A DNA stretch of 64,000 nucleotides from Mongoliibacter ruber (GTDB taxonomy: Bacteria > Bacteroidota > Bacteroidia > Cytophagales > Cyclobacteriaceae): positions 269,863 to 333,862 of the forward strand of contig NZ_PVTR01000006.1 in assembly GCF_003003005.1 (NCBI RefSeq), written 5' to 3'. The stretch's first letter is position 1, and each line of letters begins with the position of its first letter. The position numbers and the translations under genes are program-made. Shown piece after piece: positions 17,988-27,068 of the stretch. The notes below the pieces were generated by a model. That model was given only the letters and a program-made list of their open reading frames with translations, did no database searches and had not been told where the DNA came from.

Positions 17988-19340
17988 ATGAAAATTATAC
18001 TAAACCACTTATTCCGAGGTAAAATTAATTTTATTTTACTCGGATTATTGGCAGTTTCAGTAGCATGTAATGATGACGATGAACCAGATCCAATTACAAC
18101 AGAGCCTGAAGGACAGACAATTGTTGACATTGCCTCAGCAAATGATGACTTTTCTACCTTGGTAAGCGCCGTCGTTGAGGCGAATCTTGCAGAAACCTTA
18201 ACTAGTTCAGGACCATTTACCGTATTTGCTCCAAACAACGATGCATTCACTAGTTTTTTAGACGAAAATAACCTTACTGCAGAAGAACTTCTTAACAATG
18301 AAGGTTTGGCTGATATACTATCATATCATGTAGTAGCAGCTGAGGTACCTTCCAGTGATGTCCAAGCCGGACCAGTAAATACAGTGGCCGATAGGAACTT
18401 CTATGTAAGTGTAGCACCCGACAATTCTATTTGGATCAATGGGAATACCCAAATTATCCAAACAGATATCAATGCCTCAAATGGCGTGATACATGTATTG
18501 AACAATGTGATAGTAGCTCCTTCCAGCAATATTGCGGAAATCGCCATAGCTTCCACGGAAGCATCTGAGCCTCAGTTCACCCAGTTGGTAGCCGCTTTGG
18601 TAAGGGCCGAATTGGTAGAAGCTGTAAGTGGTGGAGTGGATGATAACCTTACGGTTTTTGCACCTACTGATGCTGCCTTTGAAAATCTATATGAAACGTT
18701 GGGTGTGAGCAACATAGATGAAATTCCGTTGGCAACCCTTCGTGATGTTTTATTATATCATGTTGTTCCATCTAGAGAGTTCTCACAGGATTTGAGGCAA
18801 GACGCAGCACTGCCAACGCTTCTTGATGGAGCATCATTGACAGTAGATTTGGCTAATTTACAAATCAATGACGCTGGATTGGTTGACACAGACTTGAATA
18901 TCCATGCTACGAATGGCGTAATTCATGCCATAGACAGGGTATTGCTACCAGAAATGGAAGCCAGTGCTGAAGTATCAGCAACAATTACCCTGGATAATGT
19001 AGGTGCTTCATCATACGTCATCACCTCTATTGACGGTGAGGGCGCATCAGGTGAATTAGATACAGACAATACTTCAATCACTTTACAAAGTGGGTTGAGA
19101 TATACATTTGTAAATGAAGGAGGGTCAAACCACCCCCTTGATTTCAGAGACAGTGATGGAAACATCCTGTTGGCACAGGGTGATCAAGAAGGGACTTTTG
19201 AAAATGACGCAAACGTAGCCTTTGAGGTGGACGGTGCAAATGTAACATTCACATTAACAGCTGACCTCGCAGAAGAACTGGCTGTTTATAGATGCACCGC
19301 CCATGCAGCCATGGAAGGTGAAATAGTTATTGTAGATTAG
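17988..19340 (+). CDS. Lipoprotein with two fasciclin (FAS1) domains and a C-terminal cupredoxin-like domain
   Basis: From the ATG at 17988, 450 residues. Lipobox LLAVSVAC gives Cys near 24. The first FAS1 domain spans about 45-180 (FTVFAPNNDAF and YHVVAAEV motifs), the second about 185-310 (LTVFAPTDAAF, YHVVPSRE). The last about 120 residues look like a cupredoxin: SNHPLDF supplies a His, and YRCTAHAAMEG supplies Cys, His and Met in the C-x2-H-x2-M spacing of a type 1 copper site. FAS1 domains mediate adhesion. The copper-site assignment is inferred from pattern only. Confidence 0.82.
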   Translation: MKIILNHLFRGKINFILLGLLAVSVACNDDDEPDPITTEPEGQTIVDIASANDDFSTLVSAVVEANLAETLTSSGPFTVFAPNNDAFTSFLDENNLTAEELLNNEGLADILSYHVVAAEVPSSDVQAGPVNTVADRNFYVSVAPDNSIWINGNTQIIQTDINASNGVIHVLNNVIVAPSSNIAEIAIASTEASEPQFTQLVAALVRAELVEAVSGGVDDNLTVFAPTDAAFENLYETLGVSNIDEIPLATLRDVLLYHVVPSREFSQDLRQDAALPTLLDGASLTVDLANLQINDAGLVDTDLNIHATNGVIHAIDRVLLPEMEASAEVSATITLDNVGASSYVITSIDGEGASGELDTDNTSITLQSGLRYTFVNEGGSNHPLDFRDSDGNILLAQGDQEGTFENDANVAFEVDGANVTFTLTADLAEELAVYRCTAHAAMEGEIVIVD

Positions 19341-19366
19341 AAAGAGAGTTGATTGTGTTTAGTAGT

Positions 19367-19403
19367 GGGATTTGAATTTAACCATTCAAATCCCTCTTTT
19401 TTT
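19367..19403 (+). terminator. Rho-independent terminator of fasciclin gene
   Basis: Perfect 11-bp stem GGGATTTGAAT / ATTCAAATCCC followed by TCTTTTTTT, 27 bases after the stop codon. Confidence 0.9.
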
Positions 19404-19727
19404 GATTTAAAAACAAGGTTGAATCTCCTCCGGTTTTTTTGAAAGGACAATCTCATTTAGGATTATCCGCAATCATACCACTAACCTAATTTCATAAAAT
19501 CAAACTTCATTTTTATACCAACTTAAGAAAGGGGGGGCTCAATAACTTGAGGATAACATATCAAGTACCTGTGAATATCTGAAAGCTAAAAAAATAAAAT
19601 ACTGATGATAAATTCTGCCATAAGGGAAATACAAAATTTCCTTTGATGTGTTTATCAAATCAGAGATTACAATTCCATATATAAATAACTGAAGTACAAT
19701 TTTACTATTGAAATCTTTGGCTCTATA
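19404..19727. other. Intergenic region with TCCGCAATCAT repeat
   Basis: No gene. A TCCGCAATCATACCACTAAC motif occurs at 19466-19485, matching 16943-16962. The remainder is AT-rich with a G7 run near 19530. Confidence 0.4.
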
Positions 19728-20399
19728 CTAATCCAAAAACTCCTTCCCCTTCTCCCCATCTTTTGTTGCAAACAATATCGAGGATCCTGTACCCATCCCT
19801 ATTACAGAGCGCATGGCTTTTTCTGGCTCTAAATCCAATAGCCTTAATTGAGAGATTGGGACGTGGTAAATATTGCCATTCATGGGATTAGGTGCTGTCG
19901 GTACAAAAACTGTGTATAAATCCTTTGTTACAATCTCAGTCACAAAACCTGTCATCAGTACACCTGTATTATAGGGGTCAACCAATACAACTTGGCTAAA
20001 TGGCATTTTCTTAAGGCCCGTAAATTGGGCTATTGTTTCCTGCAAGGTAGAATACAAAGGAATATGCAGTAAATAATTATTCTCGAAACTTTTAAAGGAC
20101 CTTTTGCCTCTGGCATTTCTCATGACCAAGCCAATAATAAATATTAATGCAACAAGTATCAATAAGGACAACAATTTGATAATTAAAGCATGTGATTCTG
20201 AATTTTGATCCAATAGGGCGCTTATTGGGGCTACTAAATTGAAGACAAATTTGAATATCAAGGAAAGTAAAAACAATATGATGATGGTTGGCAAAACTAA
20301 AAGTAATCCATTCATCAATGTTTTGATAAAGAATGACTGGGACCATAATTTATCAGTAGAGGTACCTTTCTCTTTCTGTAAAAACGTCGTATTTCTCAT
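19728..20399 (-). CDS. DUF502 family membrane protein
   Basis: 223 residues with two TM segments (about 28-52 and 70-92) and a C-terminal soluble part containing PLYSTLQETIAQF and VFVPTAPNPMNGNIYHVP, the characteristic DUF502 stretch. The biochemical role of this family is unknown to me. It is transcribed alone; about 260 bases of non-coding DNA separate it from the LuxR gene upstream. Confidence 0.85.
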   Translation of the reverse strand: MRNTTFLQKEKGTSTDKLWSQSFFIKTLMNGLLLVLPTIIILFLLSLIFKFVFNLVAPISALLDQNSESHALIIKLLSLLILVALIFIIGLVMRNARGKRSFKSFENNYLLHIPLYSTLQETIAQFTGLKKMPFSQVVLVDPYNTGVLMTGFVTEIVTKDLYTVFVPTAPNPMNGNIYHVPISQLRLLDLEPEKAMRSVIGMGTGSSILFATKDGEKGKEFLD

Positions 20400-20658
20400 T
20401 TAATTTATTTCAGGTTTATAGCAAGGCTAACTAGACACATTGCCTTTCATATCCTGATAGCAAAATACATACCCACTTACACGGTTTAGCTGCAGAGAAA
20501 GATAATGGTCTCGTAAAGGCCATAGGCGGCATCAATTAATCGAATTTCAGCAAAAAAATTCTTCGTGATTTTTTGATGACTTTTGATTCTTATTCCATAT
20601 TCAAAAAATCAGTTGCCCTCTATAAAAGGTCTTCGTAATTGAGGGAAACACTTCATTT

Positions 20659-20955
20659 TTAAGAAGAAATCCCATTTTCAGAAAATAATTTCAACCTGTG
20701 AATTAAATCTGTTCTGTTTTGGGCTTCAGTTTTTATAAAAATATTCTTAAGGTGCGTTTTTATGGTGTTTTCACTTACAAAAAGCTGATTAGCGATTTCT
20801 TGATTTGACAAACCCAATTCCAATTGCTCTATGACATCCATTTCTCTCTCTGTCAAAGGAGTAGGAAGTTTTATGTTGATTACATTAAAATCAATGAAAT
20901 TTCTATTCCTGATTATAAAAAATGACAATCTTTTTGTTGGTAATGTGTTATTCAT
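20659..20955 (-). CDS. Short LuxR-type HTH protein
   Basis: 98 residues consisting of a short N-terminus and a full LuxR/GerE DNA-binding domain: PLTEREMDVIEQLELGLSNQ (about 32-51), then the recognition helix VSENTIKTHLKNIF (about 59-72). The receiver or sensor domain usual for NarL-type regulators is missing, so it is either a naturally short single-domain regulator or a truncated response regulator. No partner kinase is nearby. Target genes unknown. Confidence 0.75.
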   Translation of the reverse strand: MNNTLPTKRLSFFIIRNRNFIDFNVINIKLPTPLTEREMDVIEQLELGLSNQEIANQLFVSENTIKTHLKNIFIKTEAQNRTDLIHRLKLFSENGISS

Positions 20956-21104
20956 GACTCATTTGTTTTTGGTGGTTCAAAAATCATAACTGAATCTATA
21001 TAAATAACACGGACAGCCCCTAGCCATTGGGAACAACCTGCATGTAATGTTGAAGAAGTGTAAAAAAATGTAAAGCTGGTAAAAAATGAAGCTGGCACGT
21101 AAAT

Positions 21105-21287
21105 TTAATCCTCCAACTTTAGAAATCTTGCATATAAATTATTGGACGTTTCTCTGTAAACTAATTCTAAAATCAATTCATCTTTGGTTACTTTTATAAG
21201 CCTATATGCAGTGGAGCCAATTTTATCATAGTAATTGATAACTATTTTATCCCCCTCTAAATAAAATAAACCTTTCAGAATAATTAT
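21105..21287 (-). pseudogene. C-terminal remnant of a lipocalin-like protein
   Basis: About 60 codons open on the minus strand read GLFYLEGDKIVIN, then TAYRLIKVTKDELILEL and end FLKLED before a stop. The frame is closed upstream by a stop with no start. The pattern (short strands, 'ikvtkdeLiLe', final FLKLED) resembles the end of lipocalin-like lipoproteins such as those at 26077 and 29235. Too short for firm assignment. Confidence 0.4.
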
Positions 21288-21323
21288 CTACACTCAGCAG
21301 GTACGGAAGCTGATTGTATTAAC

Positions 21324-21351
21324 TTTTGTCCACCTACGACCATTTTTGTCC
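21324..21351. promoter_or_regulatory. Two TTTTGTCC motifs 20 bases apart
   Basis: Direct repeats of TTTTGTCC at 21324-21331 and 21344-21351, each followed by a C/G-rich stretch. Exact 20-base spacing, about two helical turns, suggests a regulator site upstream of the FtsX permease gene. No binding protein is identified. Confidence 0.35.
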
Positions 21352-21517
21352 GCCGCAGTCCTAAAATTTACTTGGAAAAGCAATTTGAGGGTATGTATTT
21401 AAAGGTTTGAACTGGCATGAAAATAGAAATAATTAGTTCCAAATTAAATAGCCAACGCTTGTCATCAATTACCTAATCCAAACGTAGCTTGAAAAATTTT
21501 CTATAACTTTTCATACC

Positions 21518-23941
21518 ATGTTCAAAAACTACATCAAAATTCTGTTTCGACAACTTTTTAAAAACAAAGCATATTCCATCATCAATATCGGAGGATTGGC
21601 CATTGGAATAACTGCGGTTTTGCTGATTTTGATTTATGTGAAATTTGAAAAAAGCTATGATGGTGATTTAACCCATTCAGAGCATCTCTATCGCGTCAAT
21701 CTCACATCGCTTTCAGAAGGCAATTTGGTTGAAAATAGCAGTAGGACATCACCTGCAATGGGAAGTTTGTTCAAAGAAGAAATACCGGCTGTTTCAGAGT
21801 TTAGCAGGGTAGTGATTCTGGGTGAAGTTATCGCCGGTCATGAAGAAGAGTTTGTAAGAGAAGAGAATATCTTTTTGGCAGATGCTGCATATGTAGATTT
21901 TTTTGATTTGAAAGTTCTGAGTGGAGACCCTAACCTTATTCAGGAACCCTTGAAAGCCATGATTTCAGATGAGGTCTCTGGTAAAATTTTTGGGAAAACA
22001 GATCCGATTGGGAAAATGCTCGAAATCAACAGTACAAATTTCGACGGTACTGTAGAATTTGAAATTATTGGACTTTATGAATCCCCACAAGAAAACAGAC
22101 ACCTCAAACCCGAAATATTGATTTCCTACGCTTCTTTGTATCATTTTGTAGGAAAAGAAATAGATCAATCCTTTGATTGGTTGAATCTGTATACCTTTTT
22201 AAAATTGGAAAGTCACCAGGATATTTCTGAACTTGATGCCCAACTGAATGCATCTTTGTTAATACACCATGGTGAGAAATTAAAAAGTGCCCAAACCGAA
22301 TGGCAGGTCAATCTTCAGCCAGTTACGGAAATCCATACCGGTACAACCACCATGGGAGAGTATGAAAAAGGCATTGACGGAAAAAAACTTCAGTATTTTA
22401 TATGGATTGCTGCATTTGTATTGTTGATGGTATTCCTGAACAGTATCAATATTGCCAATGCAAAAGCAATGAATAGATCAAAGGAAATAGGCGTTCGAAA
22501 GGTTTCAGGAAGCAGCAAGAAACAGTTGTTTTTTCAGTTTATGATGGAATCTTTAGCCATTAATCTGATCGCAGTTATGCTTGCCACTTTGATTATAATC
22601 CTTATTGGAAATCAGCTGGTTTCACTTTTAAATTTAAACTTACCGGAGTCCACATTTTCCTTAGCGGCTAATTACCCCACCCTGTTATTTTTATGGATAA
22701 TCGGGACACTCGTTTCAGGTATATATCCAGCTCTGGTACTCACCTCTTTTTCTCCGGCACAGGCCTTGAAAGGCACCCTGAAATTCAAATTGAAAACAGC
22801 ATTTGCAAGGCCCTTGCTTATTTCCCAGTTAGTCTTTTGTCTGATAATCCTTTCAGGAATAATGACAGTCTATTTCCAATTGAACCATATGCGTCAGCAG
22901 GAATTGGGAATTGCTTTGGTAGATAAAATCGTGGTCCGTTCTCCTATGCTTTTTGTTGATGGCAGTGGGAATTACCAAGAGCAGATCCAACAGCATTTCG
23001 GACAGGTCCCAGGGGTTAAAAACGTGGCTGTGACCAATGAAATTCCAGGCAATGAAGTGTATTGGCGTTCCGATCAGTTTTATAAGGAAGGAGGATCCAA
23101 AAACGGAATCATGTACACCATGCTGAATGTAGGAGACAAATACTTTGATGTATTTGAAATTGGTCTAAAAGCAGGAAGGTATTTCAATACCGCTTTGGAA
23201 GACGGTTCTGAAGCCATTATCAATGAAAAGGCTCGGGAATCTCTAGGTTTCTTGACGAATAATGACGCCATTGGCTATAAATTGATGTATGGTGGATTTG
23301 GAGAACCTCAGGGAGTTGAAATCGTGGGAGTGGTTGACAATTATCGCCAACAGGGAGTCAATATAGCTGTAAACCCTATGGTCTTGAACTATTCATCAGG
23401 AGATCTCAACTATTATATTGTCGATGTAGAAAAAGGCTTGATGGCACAGACATTACCTAAGCTTGAAGCAAGTTTTCAAACAAATTTCCCAACTTCTCCT
23501 TTTGAGTATTATTTTTTGGACGAGCATTTTGACAAACAATATAAAAGTGAACAGCAGTTTGTCCAGTTATTCAGCTTAGCTGCATTGGTGGCTATTTTTA
23601 TCGCAGTCATGGGTATCATAGGTGTGACTACGCAGCTGATTATACAGCGAAATAAAGAAGTCAGTATCCGTAAGATTCTCGGAGCCTCCTACAAAGAAGT
23701 ATTCTACCTGATTTCAAAAGAATACCTGACTTGGTTGGGAGTTTGTTTTGTCGTGGGAATACCGCTCTCCTATTTACTGTTTTCAGGATGGCTGGACAAT
23801 TTCCTTACGAGAATAACTTTGGAGTGGTGGTTTTATATCCTTCCCTCCTTAGCAGTAACAGTGATTTTCATCAGTGCCACATTATTTCAGACTATAAAAG
23901 TATCCTTGGTCAATCCCGCAGAAACCTTGAAAAGTGAGTAG
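21518..23941 (+). CDS. ABC transporter permease, FtsX/MacB type
   Basis: An 807-residue permease with the layout typical of Bacteroidota: N-terminal TM (near 20-42), periplasmic MacB_PCD domain (about 45-240), FtsX domain with TMs near 285-310, 335-365 and 390-415, a second TM/periplasmic unit (about 430-650) and a final FtsX domain with TMs near 685-710, 735-755 and 770-795. The motif NKEVSIRKILGAS near 713-725 is a conserved FtsX signature. No ATPase gene is adjacent, so it must use an ATPase encoded elsewhere. Such proteins export peptides or act in envelope stress. Confidence 0.9.
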   Translation: MFKNYIKILFRQLFKNKAYSIINIGGLAIGITAVLLILIYVKFEKSYDGDLTHSEHLYRVNLTSLSEGNLVENSSRTSPAMGSLFKEEIPAVSEFSRVVILGEVIAGHEEEFVREENIFLADAAYVDFFDLKVLSGDPNLIQEPLKAMISDEVSGKIFGKTDPIGKMLEINSTNFDGTVEFEIIGLYESPQENRHLKPEILISYASLYHFVGKEIDQSFDWLNLYTFLKLESHQDISELDAQLNASLLIHHGEKLKSAQTEWQVNLQPVTEIHTGTTTMGEYEKGIDGKKLQYFIWIAAFVLLMVFLNSINIANAKAMNRSKEIGVRKVSGSSKKQLFFQFMMESLAINLIAVMLATLIIILIGNQLVSLLNLNLPESTFSLAANYPTLLFLWIIGTLVSGIYPALVLTSFSPAQALKGTLKFKLKTAFARPLLISQLVFCLIILSGIMTVYFQLNHMRQQELGIALVDKIVVRSPMLFVDGSGNYQEQIQQHFGQVPGVKNVAVTNEIPGNEVYWRSDQFYKEGGSKNGIMYTMLNVGDKYFDVFEIGLKAGRYFNTALEDGSEAIINEKARESLGFLTNNDAIGYKLMYGGFGEPQGVEIVGVVDNYRQQGVNIAVNPMVLNYSSGDLNYYIVDVEKGLMAQTLPKLEASFQTNFPTSPFEYYFLDEHFDKQYKSEQQFVQLFSLAALVAIFIAVMGIIGVTTQLIIQRNKEVSIRKILGASYKEVFYLISKEYLTWLGVCFVVGIPLSYLLFSGWLDNFLTRITLEWWFYILPSLAVTVIFISATLFQTIKVSLVNPAETLKSE

Positions 23942-24250
23942 GGAAACTTGTATCACTTGTAAAAGTACAAATAAAAATACTTGGGATGTGTCCACGTAAA
24001 CCATAACTGCCGCACCCTAGTAAATACATCTCTTTTTCTTTTTAGCAATTAGCCAGGTTCTCAAAGATAAAATCTCCCTTATCTGAAAAGCTTATCGAAT
24101 GTTAAAAAAATCGAATTACAAGTTCGTTGTGTTAAAAAGGCGTAATTTCAAATTACATGAAGTGCCTACTCCATTCCACACCCAACCGAGGAATTAAACC
24201 CTATAAAAAAACCTAACTCACATATTTTCGGTAAGTTAGGTTTTGATTTC
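23942..24250. other. Chromosomal flank left of the island
   Basis: No gene. It holds one GGCGTAAT-type segment (24110-24155; arms GTAATTT/AAATTAC) related to the repeat before the DUF4143 ATPase, and the terminator at 24208-24244. Confidence 0.4.
24208..24244 (-). terminator. Terminator, probably the ancestral tRNA-Ser terminator
   Basis: Stem AAAACCTAACT / AGTTAGGTTTT. Read on the minus strand it is followed by a T-run. It lies 7 bases beyond the left att copy, exactly where a terminator for the minus-strand tRNA-Ser would have been before the island separated them. Confidence 0.7.
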
Positions 24251-24275
24251 GCAGAGAGGAAGGGAAATGAACCCT
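24251..24275. repeat. Left attachment site (partial tRNA-Ser 3' copy)
   Basis: GCAGAGAGGAAGGGA is identical to 37104-37118; after three mismatches, GAACCCT is shared again. Same orientation as the tRNA end, as expected for attL/attR direct repeats. Confidence 0.75.
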
Positions 24276-24324
24276 GCCTTTAACTAAATGACTTTCAGAT
24301 TTTTACAAATAAAACAAAGCTAAT

Positions 24325-24347
24325 ACTCACCGAATGACTCACCAAAT
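24325..24347. promoter_or_regulatory. Putative integrase arm-type sites, left end
   Basis: Two direct copies of ACTCACC(G/A)AAT. The 16 bases CGAATGACTCACCAAA at 24331-24346 recur as an exact reverse complement at 36769-36784 beside the integrase gene. Confidence 0.6.
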
Positions 24348-24432
24348 TTTTAATCAGTATACTTGTTCTAAATTTAGATAAATAAAGTCATAAATTAAAA
24401 AACTTTTATATTATTTTGTTTTAAATATTATG

Positions 24433-24459
24433 TATATCCGCAATGACACCAGTAGCCAG
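24433..24459. repeat. TCCGCAAT dispersed motif, diverged copy
   Basis: ATATCCGCAATGACACCAGTAG resembles the motifs at 16941-16967 and 19463-19487. It lies next to the RAYT remnant. Confidence 0.4.
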
Positions 24460-24512
24460 ATTTAAGTTTAACAGCTTGTGACAATTGTTTTGTAGAAACT
24501 TTTCAATTAGCG

Positions 24513-24840
24513 TTATTGTATCCATTGATAAGGCTTAGGTTTTTCTACAATTCCTGCCCGTACAGGATTCTGATGAATTTAATTCATTCTACTCTAGATC
24601 ATTTCCGGTCGATAAAGTTCAATGGCATGGTTTTCATGCGTCCAATACTGCATTTCCCCAGATTTTTAATTAAATTCGGATAGTAATTAAAAATCTTCTT
24701 CAACCATTCCTTTCTTCTTTCCTGTGGATTTTCCAGTATCATTTTGAGCAATTTCTTACTTGTGAACTTCTTAAAATTCCTTTCCCATTCTGACAATTTC
24801 CCATCCTTTACATACTCGGCAGCCTGCTACAAAATGAACC
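24513..24840 (-). pseudogene. RAYT/IS200-like transposase remnant (REP-associated tyrosine transposase)
   Basis: Translating the minus strand gives FKKFTSKKLLKMILENPQE and RRKEWLKKIF, then after a frame break HQNPVRAGIVEKP and a stop at 24513. These are C-terminal hallmarks of Y1-type REP-associated transposases. The N-terminal catalytic HUH part is missing and the frame is broken near 24600, so it is a fossil. A TCCGCAAT-type repeat lies just downstream at 24433-24459 and could be its cognate REP. Confidence 0.75.
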
Positions 24841-24870
24841 TTCTAAAAAAGATTTTCAAAGTTAACAGTA

Positions 24871-25425
24871 TTGAATAGAGTAACATTAAATCTAGTTGAT
24901 TATTCATTCCATAGAAAAATAAAGCCTATACAAAACCTCTCTTTAGTTATTACTGGGGTATTATGGATTATCATTCTACCATTATTATTCTTAAAAAATC
25001 CATCACTATCAAGAATAGCTGCTTATCTTATGCTATTCAGCATTATGCCTATTTCAATTTTCCTTATATTATCCATCCCTTTTCTATTCAAAAAAAAAGT
25101 TGGAAAAGCGTTACTTAAAAATGATAGGTTGATAATAAATGAAGATTCTTATAGTCTAGTTCGGGTTGAATTCAAGTTGAATATAAATCAGTCTGAGTGG
25201 GCCGATTCTACAAAAACCATAGATCAAAAGCTTAAATCCTTGCCTAAATGGGGTAACTACATCTACATTGATCCCAACAATGAATTCGAGTTTGAACCCC
25301 ATCGAGATATTCACTATTTCATCAATTCTATTACTGTTAATGGATATGAAAAAAGGTCAGCACTTATGGTTAAAACTACTGACCTTTTTAAAAGTATTAT
25401 GTCAATGCTCTGGGCGGCTTCTTAG
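24871..25425 (+). CDS. Hypothetical membrane protein of the island
   Basis: About 184 residues with two TM segments (about 22-42 and 50-73) and a soluble C-terminal part of about 110 residues, giving a PH-like or YcxB-like impression. No ATG is available before residue 53. The start is TTG at 24871 or the gene has lost its 5' end to the adjacent transposase remnant. It converges with the small gene at 25422. Function unknown. Confidence 0.5.
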   Translation: MNRVTLNLVDYSFHRKIKPIQNLSLVITGVLWIIILPLLFLKNPSLSRIAAYLMLFSIMPISIFLILSIPFLFKKKVGKALLKNDRLIINEDSYSLVRVEFKLNINQSEWADSTKTIDQKLKSLPKWGNYIYIDPNNEFEFEPHRDIHYFINSITVNGYEKRSALMVKTTDLFKSIMSMLWAAS

Positions 25426-25640
25426 ATAGATGCAAAAATGTTAAAAATACAAACCACCGAAAAAATAATGGTTAAAACTCTTATTGCCTTTGAAGCTTTT
25501 TCTCCATTCTTCTCAACCCACCGAGAATATTGTTCTTGTTTCTCTTCTTTTACTTTGTATTTCCCTTTGCTATAGGAATAAAAAAACCACATCAAACCAT
25601 CAAAAATCAGAGCTAATAAAATTTGAATCAATACCACCAT
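25422..25640 (-). CDS. Small two-TM protein
   Basis: 72 residues: TM near 3-21, a highly charged middle (KGKYKVKEEKQEQ), TM near 52-70. It overlaps the end of the convergent gene by 4 bases. It could be a small immunity protein without a toxin partner, but there is no direct support for that. Confidence 0.45.
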   Translation of the reverse strand: MVVLIQILLALIFDGLMWFFYSYSKGKYKVKEEKQEQYSRWVEKNGEKASKAIRVLTIIFSVVCIFNIFASI

Positions 25641-25697
25641 TATTCCAAGCCTTTTTGTATTGCATCCTTATAGGGACGTATTATTTGCCAACCAGCA

Positions 25698-26024
25698 TTG
25701 CCAATATCTTTCATCCTCATAAAAGTTTACAACCGGGACGAGTTGGGCAAAAAGGTGGGTACTTCAGGAGCGGTTATCGGTCGCTATGAGCGTGGTGAGA
25801 TCACGCCTTCTGTGGAGATTGCTAAGAAAATGGCGGATGACTTAGAAGTGTCTTTGGATTTCTTGATTGGGGCTACTGATCTACAGCTCGATAAAAAAAT
25901 GTTCTATCGCCTGGAACTCCTAGATAAAGTCAGTTCCGATGAAAAAAGCCGTATCCTTCATGTAATGGACTCATTGCTCCGGGATGCCCAGTCAATGGTC
26001 ACACATAAAAAATTGGCGATATAA
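25698..26024 (+). pseudogene. XRE-family HTH regulator, 5'-truncated
   Basis: RDELGKKVGTSGAVIGRYER begins in the middle of an HTH_3 domain, where first-helix residues should precede it. The upstream codons (SFILIKVYN) do not fit the family and there is no ATG; the open frame starts at TTG. The rest (ITPSVEIAKKMADDLEVSLD and a short C-terminal helix) is intact. It is probably a truncated regulator fused to foreign DNA. Confidence 0.65.
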
Positions 26025-26027
26025 AAA

Positions 26028-26056
26028 AAGCCCTACATCTCTGCAAGGCTTTGTAG
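26028..26056. terminator. Probable bidirectional terminator
   Basis: AAAAGCC / GGCTTT arms enclosing ACATCTCTGCA-type loop, between the convergent XRE remnant and the lipocalin-like gene. Confidence 0.45.
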
Positions 26057-26076
26057 TTTTCCTGTGATTCCTAACT

Positions 26077-27066
26077 CTACAAGCTCATACTATCGTCTCT
26101 GTAAAAGACATATTTTTGCCCCTTATCCTGAAAATTCAATCCCAATGAGTCCTTTGTCACAAATTCGATTTTTACTGGATACGCCATTTCTTTATCGGGG
26201 CTATTGAATAAGAAGTAATTTAAACCTTCGCTAAGAGTGTAATCGCCACCTTCAATATCCAAACTTTCAACATCATAGTAAATCGTGTATAATCCACCCA
26301 AACCTGATTCAAATGTAAGGTCAATACCCTCAAGAGGAATTTCTTCATTCTTAGCACGATTTGACCATGATCCATTAGTCAATTCCAATACATCTGGTAA
26401 GCTAGATTCAACGTTTCGTCTAATCAGGTTATGCTCCAAGCCAAAGTCAGATCCCAAGAATAAACCACCAACATAATCACTCGTTTGATTGGTGATAAGA
26501 ATGAAATTCTCATCAACTCCTTGCATCCTTAGGTAGTGAACATCTTTAACCTTAAAGTATTCCCAACCGAGAATCTGTGAGTTTAGCTCAAGATCATCCT
26601 TCCCATAAACCCATAATGCCGTTCCATCAATTAAGAAGTCCAAATAGGATTCTGAAAGTCCTTTAGAATAATTGATATATTCACTTTCCACATCCCAAAC
26701 CCCTTCGATCAAACCTGCTTTATTCTTATCCAAAATCGACTCACTAATCAAGTCATTCAATGGAAGTAGTTTCAATCTACCTTCCTTCGAGTTTACTATT
26801 AGACTATCATCAAAAATTCTGAGATTATTAATCTGACTGTTAATCTTCTCCAAGGATAAAACATTGCCATTTCTTGTCCAAGAAAAGCTTTCAAACCGAT
26901 TAGCATAGGAGATATTCAATACGTCCTCATCAAACTCAAACAAAAATGGTGAATCCATATTCTGGATTGAAACATTAATCCATCTGGTATTTACAATCTT
27001 CCTTTCTGTCGAGCTAGAGCTACCAATAAAAAAAACAACTAACACAATTAATCCGCACCTACTCAT
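26077..27066 (-). CDS. Exported protein with three lipocalin-like units
   Basis: 329 residues with a signal peptide (CGLIVLVVFFIGSSSS). Three similar units open with an N/G-x-x-W motif (NTRWINVS near 26, IEGVWDVES near 121, TNGSWSNRA near 230) and end with a strand rich in basic and hydrophobic residues, a lipocalin-like pattern. It directly follows the decayed Rhs module E (stop 27069), the place of an immunity gene. A role as periplasmic immunity protein is inference from position. Confidence 0.5.
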   Translation of the reverse strand: MSRCGLIVLVVFFIGSSSSTERKIVNTRWINVSIQNMDSPFLFEFDEDVLNISYANRFESFSWTRNGNVLSLEKINSQINNLRIFDDSLIVNSKEGRLKLLPLNDLISESILDKNKAGLIEGVWDVESEYINYSKGLSESYLDFLIDGTALWVYGKDDLELNSQILGWEYFKVKDVHYLRMQGVDENFILITNQTSDYVGGLFLGSDFGLEHNLIRRNVESSLPDVLELTNGSWSNRAKNEEIPLEGIDLTFESGLGGLYTIYYDVESLDIEGGDYTLSEGLNYFLFNSPDKEMAYPVKIEFVTKDSLGLNFQDKGQKYVFYRDDSMSL

Positions 27067-27068
27067 AA

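Larger units (their letters stand above)
20956..21517. other. Intergenic region with a gene remnant and paired TTTTGTCC sites
   Basis: Contains the C-terminal coding remnant at 21105-21287 (minus strand) and a pair of TTTTGTCC motifs at 21324 and 21344. Otherwise AT-rich with no intact gene. Confidence 0.45.

Noticed and set aside
20659..20955. Full response regulator
   Set aside because: No receiver domain upstream in any frame; only the LuxR DNA-binding part exists.
24251..24275. Second tRNA-Ser gene
   Set aside because: Only the last about 25 bases of the tRNA are present; no D-arm or anticodon arm.
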